64,000 nucleotides of DNA from Peptoniphilus ovalis. GTDB lineage: Bacteria; Bacillota; Clostridia; Tissierellales; Peptoniphilaceae. The stretch is taken from NCBI RefSeq assembly GCF_018919265.1, contig NZ_JAHLQO010000003.1:1-64000 (forward strand). Reading direction: 5' to 3'. The translations under genes were made by a program, and so were the position numbers. This document shows positions 1-9,185 of this stretch, one piece after another (the first letter of the stretch is position 1; each line of letters starts with the position of its first letter). The notes under the pieces were generated by a model, which made no database searches, was not told the origin of the DNA, and saw only the letters and a program-made list of their open reading frames with translations.

Positions 1-49
1 ATACCTCTATCTTATTTCTATCATTTAGGGTAAGATGTTTATAACTCAT
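1..49 (-). CDS. IS30-family transposase, N-terminal fragment (runs off window)
   Basis: Reading leftwards from an ATG at 49, the frame gives MSYKHLTLNDRNKIEV and continues past base 1. The MSYKHLT opening followed by a charged 'R-K-IE' helix is the usual start of IS30-family transposases, which carry an N-terminal helix-turn-helix and a DDE catalytic core; only the first 16 residues are visible here. A strong ribosome binding site (CGGAGG, 55-60) lies just upstream. The element sits directly upstream of the ABC importer operon and is transcribed away from it. Whether the transposase is intact cannot be told. Confidence 0.7.
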   Translation of the reverse strand, partial: MSYKHLTLNDRNKIEV

Positions 50-147
50 ATTAACCTCCGTGTGTGTTTTTGTCGTTATTAACATTTTACACGAAGTTAG
101 TATGAGTTTTTATTTATTTTAGGTGTCGAACTTAATTTTACAACTTA
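1..147 (-). mobile_element. Left-edge fragment of an IS30-family insertion sequence
   Basis: The first bases hold the 5' end of a transposase gene on the minus strand and, outside it, an untranslated end region. The stretch near 121-147 (TGTCGAACTTAATTTTACAA core) resembles the outer end of IS30-type elements and is proposed as the terminal inverted repeat. The other end lies beyond the window, so neither the repeat nor a target duplication can be checked. The boundary at 147 is an estimate. Confidence 0.55.
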
Positions 148-192
148 TCTTATAAATTAATATTCTATTTTCTCAATTTTCACTTCAATTTA

Positions 193-222
193 TTTTCAAA
201 TTGTCTAAATCTTTGGTATAAT
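193..222 (+). promoter_or_regulatory. Sigma-A type promoter of the ABC importer operon
   Basis: TTTTCA (193-198), an 18-nt spacer and TATAAT (217-222) precede the TTG start at 252. The promoter lies outside the proposed IS30 end, so the operon does not depend on the element for transcription. Confidence 0.6.
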
Positions 223-251
223 TTAAATAGTTTAATAAAGGAGAGTTTGTC

Positions 252-1784
252 TTGAATATAAAAAACGATGATTTAGTCGTTCGCATGGTAAATATTACCA
301 AAAAATTTGGGGATTTTACTGCAAACGATATGATAAACCTCGATATTAGAAGAGGTGAAATTCACTCGCTTTTGGGAGAAAATGGAGCTGGTAAGACTAC
401 TCTTATGAATATGCTTTACGGTATGTTTTCTCCAACTTCGGGTGAAATTTATATAAATAATAAAAAAGTTGAGTTCAAGGATCCTAACGATGCCATTAAA
501 GAAGGTCTTGGAATGGTCCATCAACATTTTATGCTTATTGAGCCCTTTACAGTTGTTGAAAATATTATTCTTGGAATGGAGCCAATGAATGGCATTAGAG
601 TTGATAAAGATAAGGCTAGAAAGGAAATTGTTGAACTATCTGAAAGATACGGATTTAAAATTGATCCTGATGCTAAGATAGAAGATATTACTGTTGGTAC
701 TCAACAAAAAGTCGAAATTTTAAAAGTGCTTTACAGAGGTGCTGATATTTTAATTTTTGACGAGCCTACGGCTGTTCTTACTCCTCAAGAAATTACTGAG
801 TTAATGGAAATTATTAAAAATCTTTCTAATGAGGGAAAGTCTATAATCATTATTACTCACAAGCTTAAAGAGATTAAACAAGTTGCTGACAGATGTACTA
901 TTATAAGACGTGGCAAAAAGATTGAAACTGTAAATGTAGCTGATGTTTCTGAATCTGAACTTGCTGATATGATGGTTGGTCGTTCTGTGCATCTTGATGT
1001 TAATAAAAGTGATGCTAATCCAGGTGATATCGCATTAGATATTAAAAACTTAACTGTTCTTGATTCTAGAAATGTTAAGAAACTTGACGATTTAAATTTA
1101 AATGTACGCTTTGGTGAAATTCACGGAATAGCTGGAGTTGATGGAAATGGTCAGTCTGAATTAATTGAAACCCTTACTGGTCTTAAAAATGCAGAAAGTG
1201 GTTCTGTAATTTTTAAAGGAGAAGAAATTTTAAACAAAAGTCCAAGAGATATTATAGAAGCTGGACTTAATTCTATTCCAGAAGACAGACAGATTAGAGG
1301 ACTTGTATTAGATTTTACTGTTGCTGAAAATTTGATTTTAAAAGATTATTACACAGATAAATATTCTAAAAAAGGAATTTTAGATTTTAATAATATAGAT
1401 AATCATGCTAAGGATTTAATTGAATCCTATGATATTAGACCAAGAGATATCTATCACAGAGCTGGTGAATTATCTGGTGGTAATCAACAAAAAGTAATTC
1501 TTGCAAGAGAAATTTCAAATGACCCTGATTTATTAATTGCTGCTCAACCTACAAGAGGACTTGATGTTGGTGCAATTGAATATATTAGAAACTTCTTAAT
1601 TGGTCAAAGAGATAGGGGAAAGGCAGTGCTATTAATTTCTTTTGAACTTGATGAAATTCTTGCTCTTTCTGATAAAATCTCGGTTATTTATAATGGAAAG
1701 ATTTTAAAAACTTTTGATGCAAAAGAAACTAATGAAAGTGAAATTGGACTTTATATGGCGGGAGGTAAAAATGAAGAGAAATAG
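252..1784 (+). CDS. ABC importer ATP-binding protein, BMP-type nucleoside/simple sugar family (YufO/NupO-like)
   Basis: Energises an importer of the purine nucleoside/simple sugar type. The 510-residue protein carries two ABC domains in tandem, the usual size. The first has Walker A GENGAGKT (residues 42-49), Walker B ending DEPT (about 170) and a modified signature TVGTQQK. The second has a clean signature LSGGNQQK (about 407) but a degenerate Walker B (AAQPTRGLD), as is normal in YufO-type proteins. The start is TTG with AAAGGAGAG at 237-245; an in-frame ATG at 285 lacks such a site. It overlaps the first permease gene. The lipoprotein that normally precedes this gene is absent. Substrate is inferred from family only. 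Confidence 0.9.
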   Translation: MNIKNDDLVVRMVNITKKFGDFTANDMINLDIRRGEIHSLLGENGAGKTTLMNMLYGMFSPTSGEIYINNKKVEFKDPNDAIKEGLGMVHQHFMLIEPFTVVENIILGMEPMNGIRVDKDKARKEIVELSERYGFKIDPDAKIEDITVGTQQKVEILKVLYRGADILIFDEPTAVLTPQEITELMEIIKNLSNEGKSIIIITHKLKEIKQVADRCTIIRRGKKIETVNVADVSESELADMMVGRSVHLDVNKSDANPGDIALDIKNLTVLDSRNVKKLDDLNLNVRFGEIHGIAGVDGNGQSELIETLTGLKNAESGSVIFKGEEILNKSPRDIIEAGLNSIPEDRQIRGLVLDFTVAENLILKDYYTDKYSKKGILDFNNIDNHAKDLIESYDIRPRDIYHRAGELSGGNQQKVILAREISNDPDLLIAAQPTRGLDVGAIEYIRNFLIGQRDRGKAVLLISFELDEILALSDKISVIYNGKILKTFDAKETNESEIGLYMAGGKNEEK

Positions 1785-2895
1785 ATTTATATACACACTT
1801 CTTGCAATAGTACTTGGTATGCTTATTGGTTCAATTATTTTATTGATAAGCGGTACTAATCCAATTGAAGCCTATAAAGTTATTTTCGTTGGAGCTTTTG
1901 GTAAGCCTAAATATATTTCATGGACTATTGTAAAAGCTGTTCCATTAATTTTAACAGGTCTTTCTGTAGCTTTTGCTTTTAATACTGGACTATTTAACAT
2001 AGGAGCTGAAGGACAATATATTGTTGGTTCAGTTGGAGCTCTTTTAGTAGGTCTTTTAGTTGATTTACCTCCAGTTATTCATGGTATTGTAGCTCTTGCT
2101 GCAGGAATGTTTTTTGGATATTTATGGGGAGCATTTGTTGGACTTTTAAAGGCAAAATTTGATGTAAATGAAGTTATTTCTTCAATAATGATGAACTGGA
2201 TAGGTTTTTACTTTAGTAACTTCTTATTGAGCTTTCCAATTATTAGAAATATTGAATCAGATAACTCTTATCCAATTAAATCCAGTGCAGATATTAGAAT
2301 TCTTGGACAATGGAAGACAAGTGAAGCTGGAAAAGAATTTTTAATGAACAATAGATTTCTTAGAGATATTTTAAATCCTCCAGTTAACTGGGGTATTATA
2401 ATTGCAATAATTGCAGCAATCATTATTTGGTATATATTAAAAAAGACAACTCTTGGATACGAACTTAGATCTGTTGGATTTAATCCTAAAGCTGCGGAAT
2501 ACGGCGGAATTAGCATTAATAAATCTATAATGGCATCTATGGGAATTGCGGGTGCTTTATCAGGTCTTGCAGGTGCCATTACTGTACTTGGAGTTTCAGG
2601 TAATATTGGTATGATGGCTGCTCAAGAGGGATATGGATTTGACGGAATGGCAGTAGCTCTTATTGCTGGAAACAATCCCATTGGAACTATTCCAGCTGCT
2701 ATTCTATATGCCGGCTTATCATATGGCGGTGGAAAACTTACTACTATTGGAACTTATTCTGAAGTAGTTGATATAATCGTAGGTATTATGATTTTATTTA
2801 TAGCAATTCCTAAACTTTTAGACATTATAAGATTCTTTTTTGCTAAATGGTTTAAAAAAGATGAAAAAGATGTAGAAGGAGGTCAATATGAATAA
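1771..2895 (+). CDS. ABC importer permease 1, BPD_transp_2 family (YufP/NupP-like)
   Basis: First membrane subunit of the nucleoside/sugar-type importer: 374 residues with about ten hydrophobic segments from residue 8 on. Glycine-rich motifs typical of this permease family (GLFNIGAEGQ near residue 75; GYELRSVGFNPKAAEYGG near residue 235) match the inner-membrane subunits that dock on the tandem ATPase. The start chosen is the ATG at 1771, which has GGGAGG six bases upstream and overlaps the end of the ATPase gene by 14 nt; the longer in-frame extension to 1714 lies wholly inside that gene and has no ribosome binding site. Confidence 0.9.
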   Translation: MKRNRFIYTLLAIVLGMLIGSIILLISGTNPIEAYKVIFVGAFGKPKYISWTIVKAVPLILTGLSVAFAFNTGLFNIGAEGQYIVGSVGALLVGLLVDLPPVIHGIVALAAGMFFGYLWGAFVGLLKAKFDVNEVISSIMMNWIGFYFSNFLLSFPIIRNIESDNSYPIKSSADIRILGQWKTSEAGKEFLMNNRFLRDILNPPVNWGIIIAIIAAIIIWYILKKTTLGYELRSVGFNPKAAEYGGISINKSIMASMGIAGALSGLAGAITVLGVSGNIGMMAAQEGYGFDGMAVALIAGNNPIGTIPAAILYAGLSYGGGKLTTIGTYSEVVDIIVGIMILFIAIPKLLDIIRFFFAKWFKKDEKDVEGGQYE

Positions 2896-3847
2896 TTTAG
2901 TCTTAAACATAGCTAGTATTCTTTCTATAACATTTTTATATTCAGCACCTCTTATCTATACAGCACTTGGAGGAGTCGTTTCAGAAAACTCAGGTGTAGT
3001 TAATATTGGGCTTGAAGGTATGATGTCAGTGGGAGCTGTAGTAGGTTCAATTGTAGGGTTTTATCTTGGAAATCCGTGGATAGCTTTTATTTGTGGAGGC
3101 CTTGGCGGAATGGCAATGGCTCTTCTTCATGCAATAGCAACGATAAACTTTGCTGCTGATCACGTTGTAAGTGGTATCGCAATTAACTTAATTGGACCAG
3201 GACTTTCACTTTTTCTTTGTAGACTCTTCTTTGATGGAGCTGCAATGAGTAAATCTATACCATATGAAAGTAAGTTGCCAATTTTATTTCAATCATTTTT
3301 TAATAAATTTGAAGGAAATAGTCAAATTATGAAGTTTTTGGATATAGTTTTCTCTCAATATGCATCTGTTTATATTGCATTTATATTAGTTGCCATAGTA
3401 TATTTTATACTTTATAAAACTAGACTTGGACTTAGAATCAGATCTGTTGGAGAATATCCAAAGGCGGCTGAAACTCTTGGAGTAGATGCTTACAAAATTA
3501 AATATATATGTGTTCTTTCAGCAGGATTTTTAGCAGGACTTGGCGGAGCTTCAATGTCACTTGCAGTTGTTTCTAACTTTAGAGAAACACTTATATCAGG
3601 TCAAGGATTTATTGCGCTAGCTGCAGTAATCTTTGGTGGATGGAGACCACAAGGAGCAATGCTTGCTTGTCTACTATTTGGTTTTGCACAAGGCTTATCA
3701 GTTTTCTTAGGTTCAATAGGAATTGAAATTGATACAAATTTACTTTCTATGATACCTTATGTTATAACTCTTGTAGTTCTAATAGCATTTGTTAAGGGAA
3801 GAAAAGCTCCTTCTGCAAATGGTATTCCATATGAAAGAAATAAATAA
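2888..3847 (+). CDS. ABC importer permease 2, BPD_transp_2 family (YufQ/NupQ-like)
   Basis: Second membrane subunit, 319 residues, about eight to nine hydrophobic segments. It shares the family motifs NIGLEGMM (about residue 40) and LGLRIRSVGEYPKAAETLGV (about 180) with its partner. It overlaps the preceding permease by 8 nt and has AGGAGG upstream, so translation is probably coupled and the two form a heterodimer. A strong terminator follows directly, closing a three-gene operon with no binding-protein gene. Confidence 0.9.
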   Translation: MNNLVLNIASILSITFLYSAPLIYTALGGVVSENSGVVNIGLEGMMSVGAVVGSIVGFYLGNPWIAFICGGLGGMAMALLHAIATINFAADHVVSGIAINLIGPGLSLFLCRLFFDGAAMSKSIPYESKLPILFQSFFNKFEGNSQIMKFLDIVFSQYASVYIAFILVAIVYFILYKTRLGLRIRSVGEYPKAAETLGVDAYKIKYICVLSAGFLAGLGGASMSLAVVSNFRETLISGQGFIALAAVIFGGWRPQGAMLACLLFGFAQGLSVFLGSIGIEIDTNLLSMIPYVITLVVLIAFVKGRKAPSANGIPYERNK

Positions 3848-3853
3848 TTTTTT

Positions 3854-3882
3854 AACTACAGTTTAAGACTGTAGTTTTTTTA
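3854..3882 (+). terminator. Intrinsic terminator after the ABC importer operon
   Basis: Nine-base-pair stem AACTACAGT/ACTGTAGTT with a five-base loop, followed by a run of Ts. Confidence 0.9.
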
Positions 3883-4028
3883 TTTAACAAAAAATTTCAT
3901 TGAATAAGAGTTAATACTTTATACTTTTTCATTATTAATTTAATATAAGTTAGATTATTAATATATTTTCGATTTTTTAGTAATGGTATTTTTCTTTACA
4001 ATTAATGTACTTTAAGTTTAAATAATGT

Positions 4029-4069
4029 TATAATTATAACAAAAGGTAAATTTAAAGGCTTAATAGCCT
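4029..4069 (+). promoter_or_regulatory. Candidate -10 and leader hairpin of the rnf operon
   Basis: A TATAAT hexamer at 4029-4034 has no convincing -35 partner. It is followed by a small hairpin AGGCT-TAAT-AGCCT (4056-4069) just upstream of the rnfC ribosome binding site AAGGGG. The rest of the 240-base gap holds nothing I recognise; no Rex box was seen. Confidence 0.4.
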
Positions 4070-4087
4070 AATAAGGGGTGAAGTTTT

Positions 4088-5422
4088 ATGAGTTCAAGAA
4101 ATCTCACTTTTTCCGTAGGTGGAGTTCATATGGACGAACACAAAACTTTAACAGAAAAGATCGCAATTGAAAGGATGCCAAGTCCTAAGATTTGCTACAT
4201 ACCTATGTCACAACATATTGGTGCACCTTGCTCACCAGTTGTTAAAAAGGGTGATACTGTTAAAGTTGGACAAATTGTGGGGGATTCTAGCGCTTATATT
4301 TCAGCTGCAGTACATTCATCTGTTTCTGGCGTAGTTATAGATATTAAAAAGATGTATACAGCTGATGGTAGGTATTGTGATTGCGTTGTAATTGAAAACG
4401 ATGGCAAAGACGAGTATATTGCTGAAACAACAGATTTTAAAGACTACAAAGATCATCCAATCGATGATTTAATTCCTTTTATTAAAGAAAAGGGAATAGT
4501 AGGTATGGGCGGAGCAGGTTTTCCACTTCATGCTAAATTAAAATCTGAAGATCCAGTTTTAGATGAATGCATCATAAATGGTGCTGAATGTGAGCCATTT
4601 TTAACTTGCGATCACAGAATTATGTTAGAAAAAACAGAAGAAATTTTAGAGGGTTTAAATATCTTTTCATATTTTTATAATCAGGATTCTTCTTACATGG
4701 CAATTGAAGAAAATAAACCTGATGCAATAGCAAAAATGGAAGAGGTTATTAATAATCATCCAAATTGGAACCATCTAAAAGTAGTTGGTTGTCAAACTAA
4801 ATATCCTCAAGGTGATTCTAAAAGATTGTCTGAGGCTGTAGTTGGCAGAATTGTTCCTCAAAATGGTGTTACAAATGATGTAGGAGTTTTCCTAACTAAT
4901 GTTGGTACAACTCTTGCTTTTTATGAAGCTGTAATAGAAGGTAAGCCTTCATATGAAAGAGTTATTACAGTAAGTGGTTCTGGAATTAATGAACCTAAAA
5001 ATATTCTTGTAAAAGTAGGTACTCCTGTAGGAGATATTTTGGATTTTTGTGGTGGTGTAAAAGAAAACTTTGTTGAAATAGTATGCGGTGGACCAATGAC
5101 TGGTAAATCAGTATTTAGTTTAGATGCACCTATTACTAAAACTACTTCTGGAATACTTGTGTTTACAGAAGAAGAAGTAAAGCCAATTACTGAAACACCT
5201 TGCATTAGATGTTCAAGATGTGTAGATCATTGTCCAGCAAATATCAATCCAACAGATATTAACCATGCAATTTTAAAAGGCGATGTAGATTTATGTATAG
5301 ATCTTCACGCTGACCAATGCATGGAATGTGGTATCTGCTCATTTGTGTGTCCAGCTAAAAGACATCTTAGCGCTTCAGTTAAATTAGCTAAGAGAGAAAT
5401 TAGAGCTAATGCTAAGAAATAG
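4088..5422 (+). CDS. rnfC: Rnf electron transport complex subunit C (NADH-interacting)
   Basis: Peripheral subunit of the Rnf complex, which couples reduced ferredoxin oxidation by NAD+ to Na+ or H+ export. The 444-residue protein has the glycine-rich NADH/flavin motif GMGGAGFP (about residues 139-146), a SLBB-like middle region and two C-terminal [4Fe-4S] motifs, CIRCSRCVDHCP (about 372) and CMECGICSFVCP (about 411). Length and order match clostridial RnfC. The ATG at 4088 follows AAGGGGTG. First gene of a tightly packed six-gene operon. Confidence 0.97.
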   Translation: MSSRNLTFSVGGVHMDEHKTLTEKIAIERMPSPKICYIPMSQHIGAPCSPVVKKGDTVKVGQIVGDSSAYISAAVHSSVSGVVIDIKKMYTADGRYCDCVVIENDGKDEYIAETTDFKDYKDHPIDDLIPFIKEKGIVGMGGAGFPLHAKLKSEDPVLDECIINGAECEPFLTCDHRIMLEKTEEILEGLNIFSYFYNQDSSYMAIEENKPDAIAKMEEVINNHPNWNHLKVVGCQTKYPQGDSKRLSEAVVGRIVPQNGVTNDVGVFLTNVGTTLAFYEAVIEGKPSYERVITVSGSGINEPKNILVKVGTPVGDILDFCGGVKENFVEIVCGGPMTGKSVFSLDAPITKTTSGILVFTEEEVKPITETPCIRCSRCVDHCPANINPTDINHAILKGDVDLCIDLHADQCMECGICSFVCPAKRHLSASVKLAKREIRANAKK

Positions 5423-5433
5423 GAGGGATCAAT

Positions 5434-6450
5434 TTGGAAAATACTAATATAAAAAAAGATCCAGTCACTGCAAATGAAGCAAAATTTGTATCTTTAGCTC
5501 CACATATTAGAGCAAATGATACAGTATCAAAAATAATGCTAGATGTAATAATTGCACTAGTACCTGCAATGATTGCAGCAGTTTATTTCTTTGGAATTAG
5601 ATCTATTGCTCTTATTGCTGTATGTGTTGGTTCATGTGTATTTACAGAACTTATAACACAAAAGGCACTTAAAAAGCCTGTGCAAATTAATGATTTATCT
5701 GCAGTTGTAACTGGTATACTTATTGCACTTAATATGCCACAGTCATTTCCACTTTGGATGGCAGCTTTTGGCTCTGTATTTGCAATATTAATTGTTAAAG
5801 AATGTTTTGGTGGTATAGGATTTAACTTTATGAATCCAGCACTTGCAGCAAGACTTGTTTTAATGGCTTCTTGGCCTAAAGAAATCACTGATTACATTTC
5901 TCCTGAAATGCTAAAATCAGGTATTGATATTACTACTTCTGCAAGTCAAGCAGTTGATGCAATTTCATCGGCTACTCCACTTCAAATTATTGCTACTGGA
6001 GATTTTGCTAATCTTCCAGCTTTATCAGATATGTTTATAGGAAATATTGGTGGTGTTATTGGAGAAACTTCAGCAGCAGCACTTTTAATCGGATTTATAT
6101 ATTTAGTTGTAAGAAAAGTTATTTCATGGGAAATTCCAGTAATATATGTAGCAGTAACTGCTATTTCACTTATTATTTTTGGAATACCAGTAAATATAGT
6201 TCCATATGAATTATTAGCAGGAGGACTTTTACTTGGTGCTATTTTTATGGCAACTGATTATACAACTAATCCAATAAATAGAAAGGGAAGAATTATTTTT
6301 GCCATTGGATGTGGATTTTTAACAGCACTTATAAGAACTAAGGCATCTCTTCCTGAAGGTGTATCATATGCAATTTGTTTAATGAATATTGCTACACCTA
6401 TTATTGACAAACTTACAATTGGTAGTGCATATGGGGAGGCGAAAAAATGA
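5434..6450 (+). CDS. rnfD: Rnf complex subunit D (membrane, covalent FMN)
   Basis: Integral membrane subunit of Rnf, 338 residues with about nine to ten hydrophobic helices. The threonine that carries covalently bound FMN is present in the SSATP motif (about residue 181). A TTG start at 5434 follows AGGAGGG at the correct distance, 11 nt after rnfC. The last four bases overlap rnfG (ATGA), suggesting translational coupling. Confidence 0.96.
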   Translation: MENTNIKKDPVTANEAKFVSLAPHIRANDTVSKIMLDVIIALVPAMIAAVYFFGIRSIALIAVCVGSCVFTELITQKALKKPVQINDLSAVVTGILIALNMPQSFPLWMAAFGSVFAILIVKECFGGIGFNFMNPALAARLVLMASWPKEITDYISPEMLKSGIDITTSASQAVDAISSATPLQIIATGDFANLPALSDMFIGNIGGVIGETSAAALLIGFIYLVVRKVISWEIPVIYVAVTAISLIIFGIPVNIVPYELLAGGLLLGAIFMATDYTTNPINRKGRIIFAIGCGFLTALIRTKASLPEGVSYAICLMNIATPIIDKLTIGSAYGEAKK

Positions 6451-7031
6451 AAGAACCTATTAAATTCGGACTTATTCTTTTAATTTTCTGTGCTTTTTCC
6501 GCTGGACTACTTGCAGCTGTAAATAGCTTTACTGAACCAGTAATTGCTGAAGCTGAATTAAAAAGTACACTTGCTTCTTATGAAGTAATTTTTGGAGAAA
6601 AGGCAGATAATTTTGAAGAATACGACAAAGAAAAATTATCAAATATTAAAGAAAAATATCCAAATATAGATAATATATTCGTTGCTAAAAATGGTGACGA
6701 AGTTGTAGGTTATGGTATCAATGTTAATTCTAATGGATATGGTGGAGCTATGACTAATGCCATTGGTATTTTATTAGATGGAGATACTATAGCTGGATTT
6801 AGAAATATTTCAAATGGAGAAACTAAAGGATTCGGTTCTAGAATAACAGAAGAAGAGTACTTCAATTCTTATAATGGCAAATCTGCAGCTGGTCCACTTG
6901 AAATATCAAAAGATCCTCAAGCTGAAAATGAAATTATGTGGTTAACATCAGCTACAATTTCATCAAAGGCTGCTCAAGAAGGATCTAATGAAGCAGTAAA
7001 AGTTTATAATGAAGTTTTAAAAAATGAATAA
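6447..7031 (+). CDS. rnfG: Rnf complex subunit G (FMN-binding, membrane-anchored)
   Basis: 194-residue subunit with one N-terminal membrane helix (about residues 6-26) and an extracytoplasmic FMN-binding domain. The FMN-attachment motif appears as TSATIS, with the likely acceptor threonine about residue 170. A glycine-rich GYGGAMTNAIG segment (about 90) is typical of the family. It overlaps rnfD by four bases and is followed by rnfE after 11 nt. Confidence 0.95.
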   Translation: MKEPIKFGLILLIFCAFSAGLLAAVNSFTEPVIAEAELKSTLASYEVIFGEKADNFEEYDKEKLSNIKEKYPNIDNIFVAKNGDEVVGYGINVNSNGYGGAMTNAIGILLDGDTIAGFRNISNGETKGFGSRITEEEYFNSYNGKSAAGPLEISKDPQAENEIMWLTSATISSKAAQEGSNEAVKVYNEVLKNE

Positions 7032-7042
7032 GGGGGAAATTA

Positions 7043-7639
7043 ATGAAATTATCTAAAGTATTTTTAAATGGTGCATTAAAGAACAACCCTGTATTCATGC
7101 AACTTATAGGGCTTTGTTCTGTACTTGCTATAACTTCAAGTTTAAGTAGTGCAATTGCTATGGGTATTGCAGTAACATTTGTACTTATAATGAGTAATGG
7201 TGTAGTTTCTGCTTTAAGAAATATAATACCAGATAAAATAAGAATTCCTTGTTTTATAGTTGTAATTGCAACTTTCGTAACATTAGTTCAAATGATTCTA
7301 CAAGCTTATGTTCCTTCAATATATGCAGCACTTGGTATATTCTTACCACTTATAGTAGTAAACTGCTGTATTCTTGGAGAAGCAGAGGGATTTGCTTATA
7401 AAAATAAACTAATTCCTTCTATTATTGATGGTCTAGGAACAGGAGTTGGATATACTATGGCAGTATGTGCAATGGGATTTGTTCGTGAATTCTTTGGATA
7501 TGGTACTCTTTTAGGAGTACAAATTTTACCAGAATCTTATCCTGGAATAGGAATATTTGGAGCGCCAGCAGGAGCTTTTATTCTTCTTGGATTCTTAATT
7601 GCAGGATTTAGACTAGTTTTAAATAGGAGGGCAGATTAA
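7043..7639 (+). CDS. rnfE: Rnf complex subunit E (membrane)
   Basis: 198-residue integral membrane subunit with six hydrophobic helices, homologous to rnfA next door and to NqrD/NqrE. Family landmarks visible are the NNPVF start, GVVSALRN, and the conserved CILGEAEGFA stretch, whose cysteine is thought to help ligate an iron centre at the interface with RnfA. AGGGGGA precedes the ATG. The stop overlaps the rnfA start by one base (TAATG). Confidence 0.96.
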   Translation: MKLSKVFLNGALKNNPVFMQLIGLCSVLAITSSLSSAIAMGIAVTFVLIMSNGVVSALRNIIPDKIRIPCFIVVIATFVTLVQMILQAYVPSIYAALGIFLPLIVVNCCILGEAEGFAYKNKLIPSIIDGLGTGVGYTMAVCAMGFVREFFGYGTLLGVQILPESYPGIGIFGAPAGAFILLGFLIAGFRLVLNRRAD

Positions 7640-8217
7640 TGTTAGAAAGTATTTTTATAATCTTAATTTCAACAATACTTGTAAATAACTATATTTTTGC
7701 TCAATTCCTTGGTATTTGTCCTTTCCTTGGCGTTTCTTCAAAAACAGAAACAGCAATAGGAATGGGGGTTGCAGTAACCTTTGTAGTAGTCCTTGCGTCT
7801 GCAATTACATGGCTAATCCAAACTTTTGTGTTGGATAAATTTGGACTTGGATATTTACAAACTATTGCATTTATTTTAGTAATAGCATCATTAGTACAAT
7901 TTGTAGAGATGTTTATTAAAAAATCATCTCCTTCACTATATCAAGCAATGGGAGTTTATCTTCCACTTATAACTACTAACTGTGTAGTTCTTGGTGTAAC
8001 TGTGCTTAATGTTCAAAATGGATATAATTTAATAGAAACAATATTTAGTGGTTTTGGAGCTTCAGTTGGTTTTACACTAGCTCTTGTTCTTATGGCAGCT
8101 CTAAGAGAAAAACTACTTCTTGCTGATGTACCTAAGCCACTTCAAGGAGTTCCAATAGCTCTAGTAAGTGCTGGACTTATGGCTATTGCATTCTCAGGTT
8201 TCGGCGGATTGGTATAG
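7639..8217 (+). CDS. rnfA: Rnf complex subunit A (membrane)
   Basis: 192-residue integral membrane subunit pairing with RnfE. Six hydrophobic helices; the family features NNYIFAQFLGICPFLG near the N terminus and TTNCVVLG near residue 110, each with a conserved cysteine, are present. In the clostridial gene order it sits between rnfE and rnfB. Its ribosome binding site (AGGAGGG) lies in the end of rnfE. Confidence 0.97.
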   Translation: MLESIFIILISTILVNNYIFAQFLGICPFLGVSSKTETAIGMGVAVTFVVVLASAITWLIQTFVLDKFGLGYLQTIAFILVIASLVQFVEMFIKKSSPSLYQAMGVYLPLITTNCVVLGVTVLNVQNGYNLIETIFSGFGASVGFTLALVLMAALREKLLLADVPKPLQGVPIALVSAGLMAIAFSGFGGLV

Positions 8218-8226
8218 GAGGTAGTT

Positions 8227-9135
8227 ATGGAAATTAGTACAGTACTTACCCCAATGTTGTTTTTGGGAGTTGCTGGAGCATTCTTTGGAGTTATACTTTC
8301 AATTGCATCAAAGGTATTTTACGTTAAGGTAGATCCTAAGGTAGCAGAAATAAGAGATGCTTTACCAGGTGCCAACTGTGGTGCTTGTGGATTCCCAGGC
8401 TGTGATGGTCTAGCTGAAGCTATAGCAAATGGTTCTGCACCTACTAATGCTTGTGCAATAGGTGGAGCAGAAGTAGCTGAAGAAGTCAGTGAAATAATGG
8501 GAGTCAATGCAGGAAATATAGAAAGAAATGTAGCATGTGTACTTTGTCAAGGTGATTGCGACAAAGCTAAAAATAAATATGATTACAATGATTTAGTTGA
8601 CTGTAGACTTATTGCAGATTACCAACAAGGTGCTAAAGCTTGTAATTATGGATGCTGTGGCGGAGGAACTTGTGTAAGTGTATGCGAATTTGATGCATTA
8701 CACATGGTTAATGGAATCGCAGTAGTGGATAAAGAAAAATGCGTTGCTTGTATGAAATGTATTAATATTTGTCCTAAGAAAATCATTAAACTTGTTCCTT
8801 ATAAATCAAAAACTCAAGTTAAATGTATGTCTCTTGACCTCGGAAAAGTGGTTAGAAATAATTGTAAGACTGGATGTATATCTTGTGGAATTTGTGAAAA
8901 GAATTGTCCTAAAGATGCAATCCATGTTGAAAATAATCTTGCTTCAATTGATTACGATAAATGTATAAATTGTGGAATCTGTGTTTCAAAATGTCCTACA
9001 GGAGCAATATTCTGTGAATATCCTGAAAGAGTTGAAAAGATGAAGCAAAAGGAAAAAGAAAAGAAAGAAAAAGAAAAACAAAAGAAATTAGAAGAAGCTA
9101 GACTTAAAAAAGAACAAGAAAAAGTTAATGCTTAA
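8227..9135 (+). CDS. rnfB: Rnf complex subunit B (polyferredoxin, ferredoxin-accepting)
   Basis: 302-residue entry subunit for electrons from ferredoxin. An N-terminal membrane helix (about residues 7-29) leads to the Fe-S domain CGACGFPGCDG (about 47-57) and then four ferredoxin-like cysteine clusters (about residues 138-155, 174-185, 217-231 and 245-256), the expanded arrangement of clostridial RnfB. The last 30 residues are a highly charged lysine/glutamate tail, likely a coiled coil or helix of unknown role. AGGAGG precedes the ATG and a strong terminator follows. Confidence 0.97.
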   Translation: MEISTVLTPMLFLGVAGAFFGVILSIASKVFYVKVDPKVAEIRDALPGANCGACGFPGCDGLAEAIANGSAPTNACAIGGAEVAEEVSEIMGVNAGNIERNVACVLCQGDCDKAKNKYDYNDLVDCRLIADYQQGAKACNYGCCGGGTCVSVCEFDALHMVNGIAVVDKEKCVACMKCINICPKKIIKLVPYKSKTQVKCMSLDLGKVVRNNCKTGCISCGICEKNCPKDAIHVENNLASIDYDKCINCGICVSKCPTGAIFCEYPERVEKMKQKEKEKKEKEKQKKLEEARLKKEQEKVNA

Positions 9136-9150
9136 CTTAATTTAAATAAT

Positions 9151-9185
9151 AAAGACTGTATCAATTGCGATACAGTCTTTTTTTA
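9151..9185. terminator. Terminator of the rnf operon
   Basis: Twelve-base-pair perfect stem AAAGACTGTATC/GATACAGTCTTT, six-base loop, then TTTTATTT. Its right edge touches the stop codon of the converging pseudogene, so it may serve both strands. Confidence 0.95.

Noticed and set aside
1714-1770. Longer N terminus of the first permease
   Set aside because: This stretch is inside the ATPase gene, has no ribosome binding site and encodes charged residues unlike the family's N terminus.
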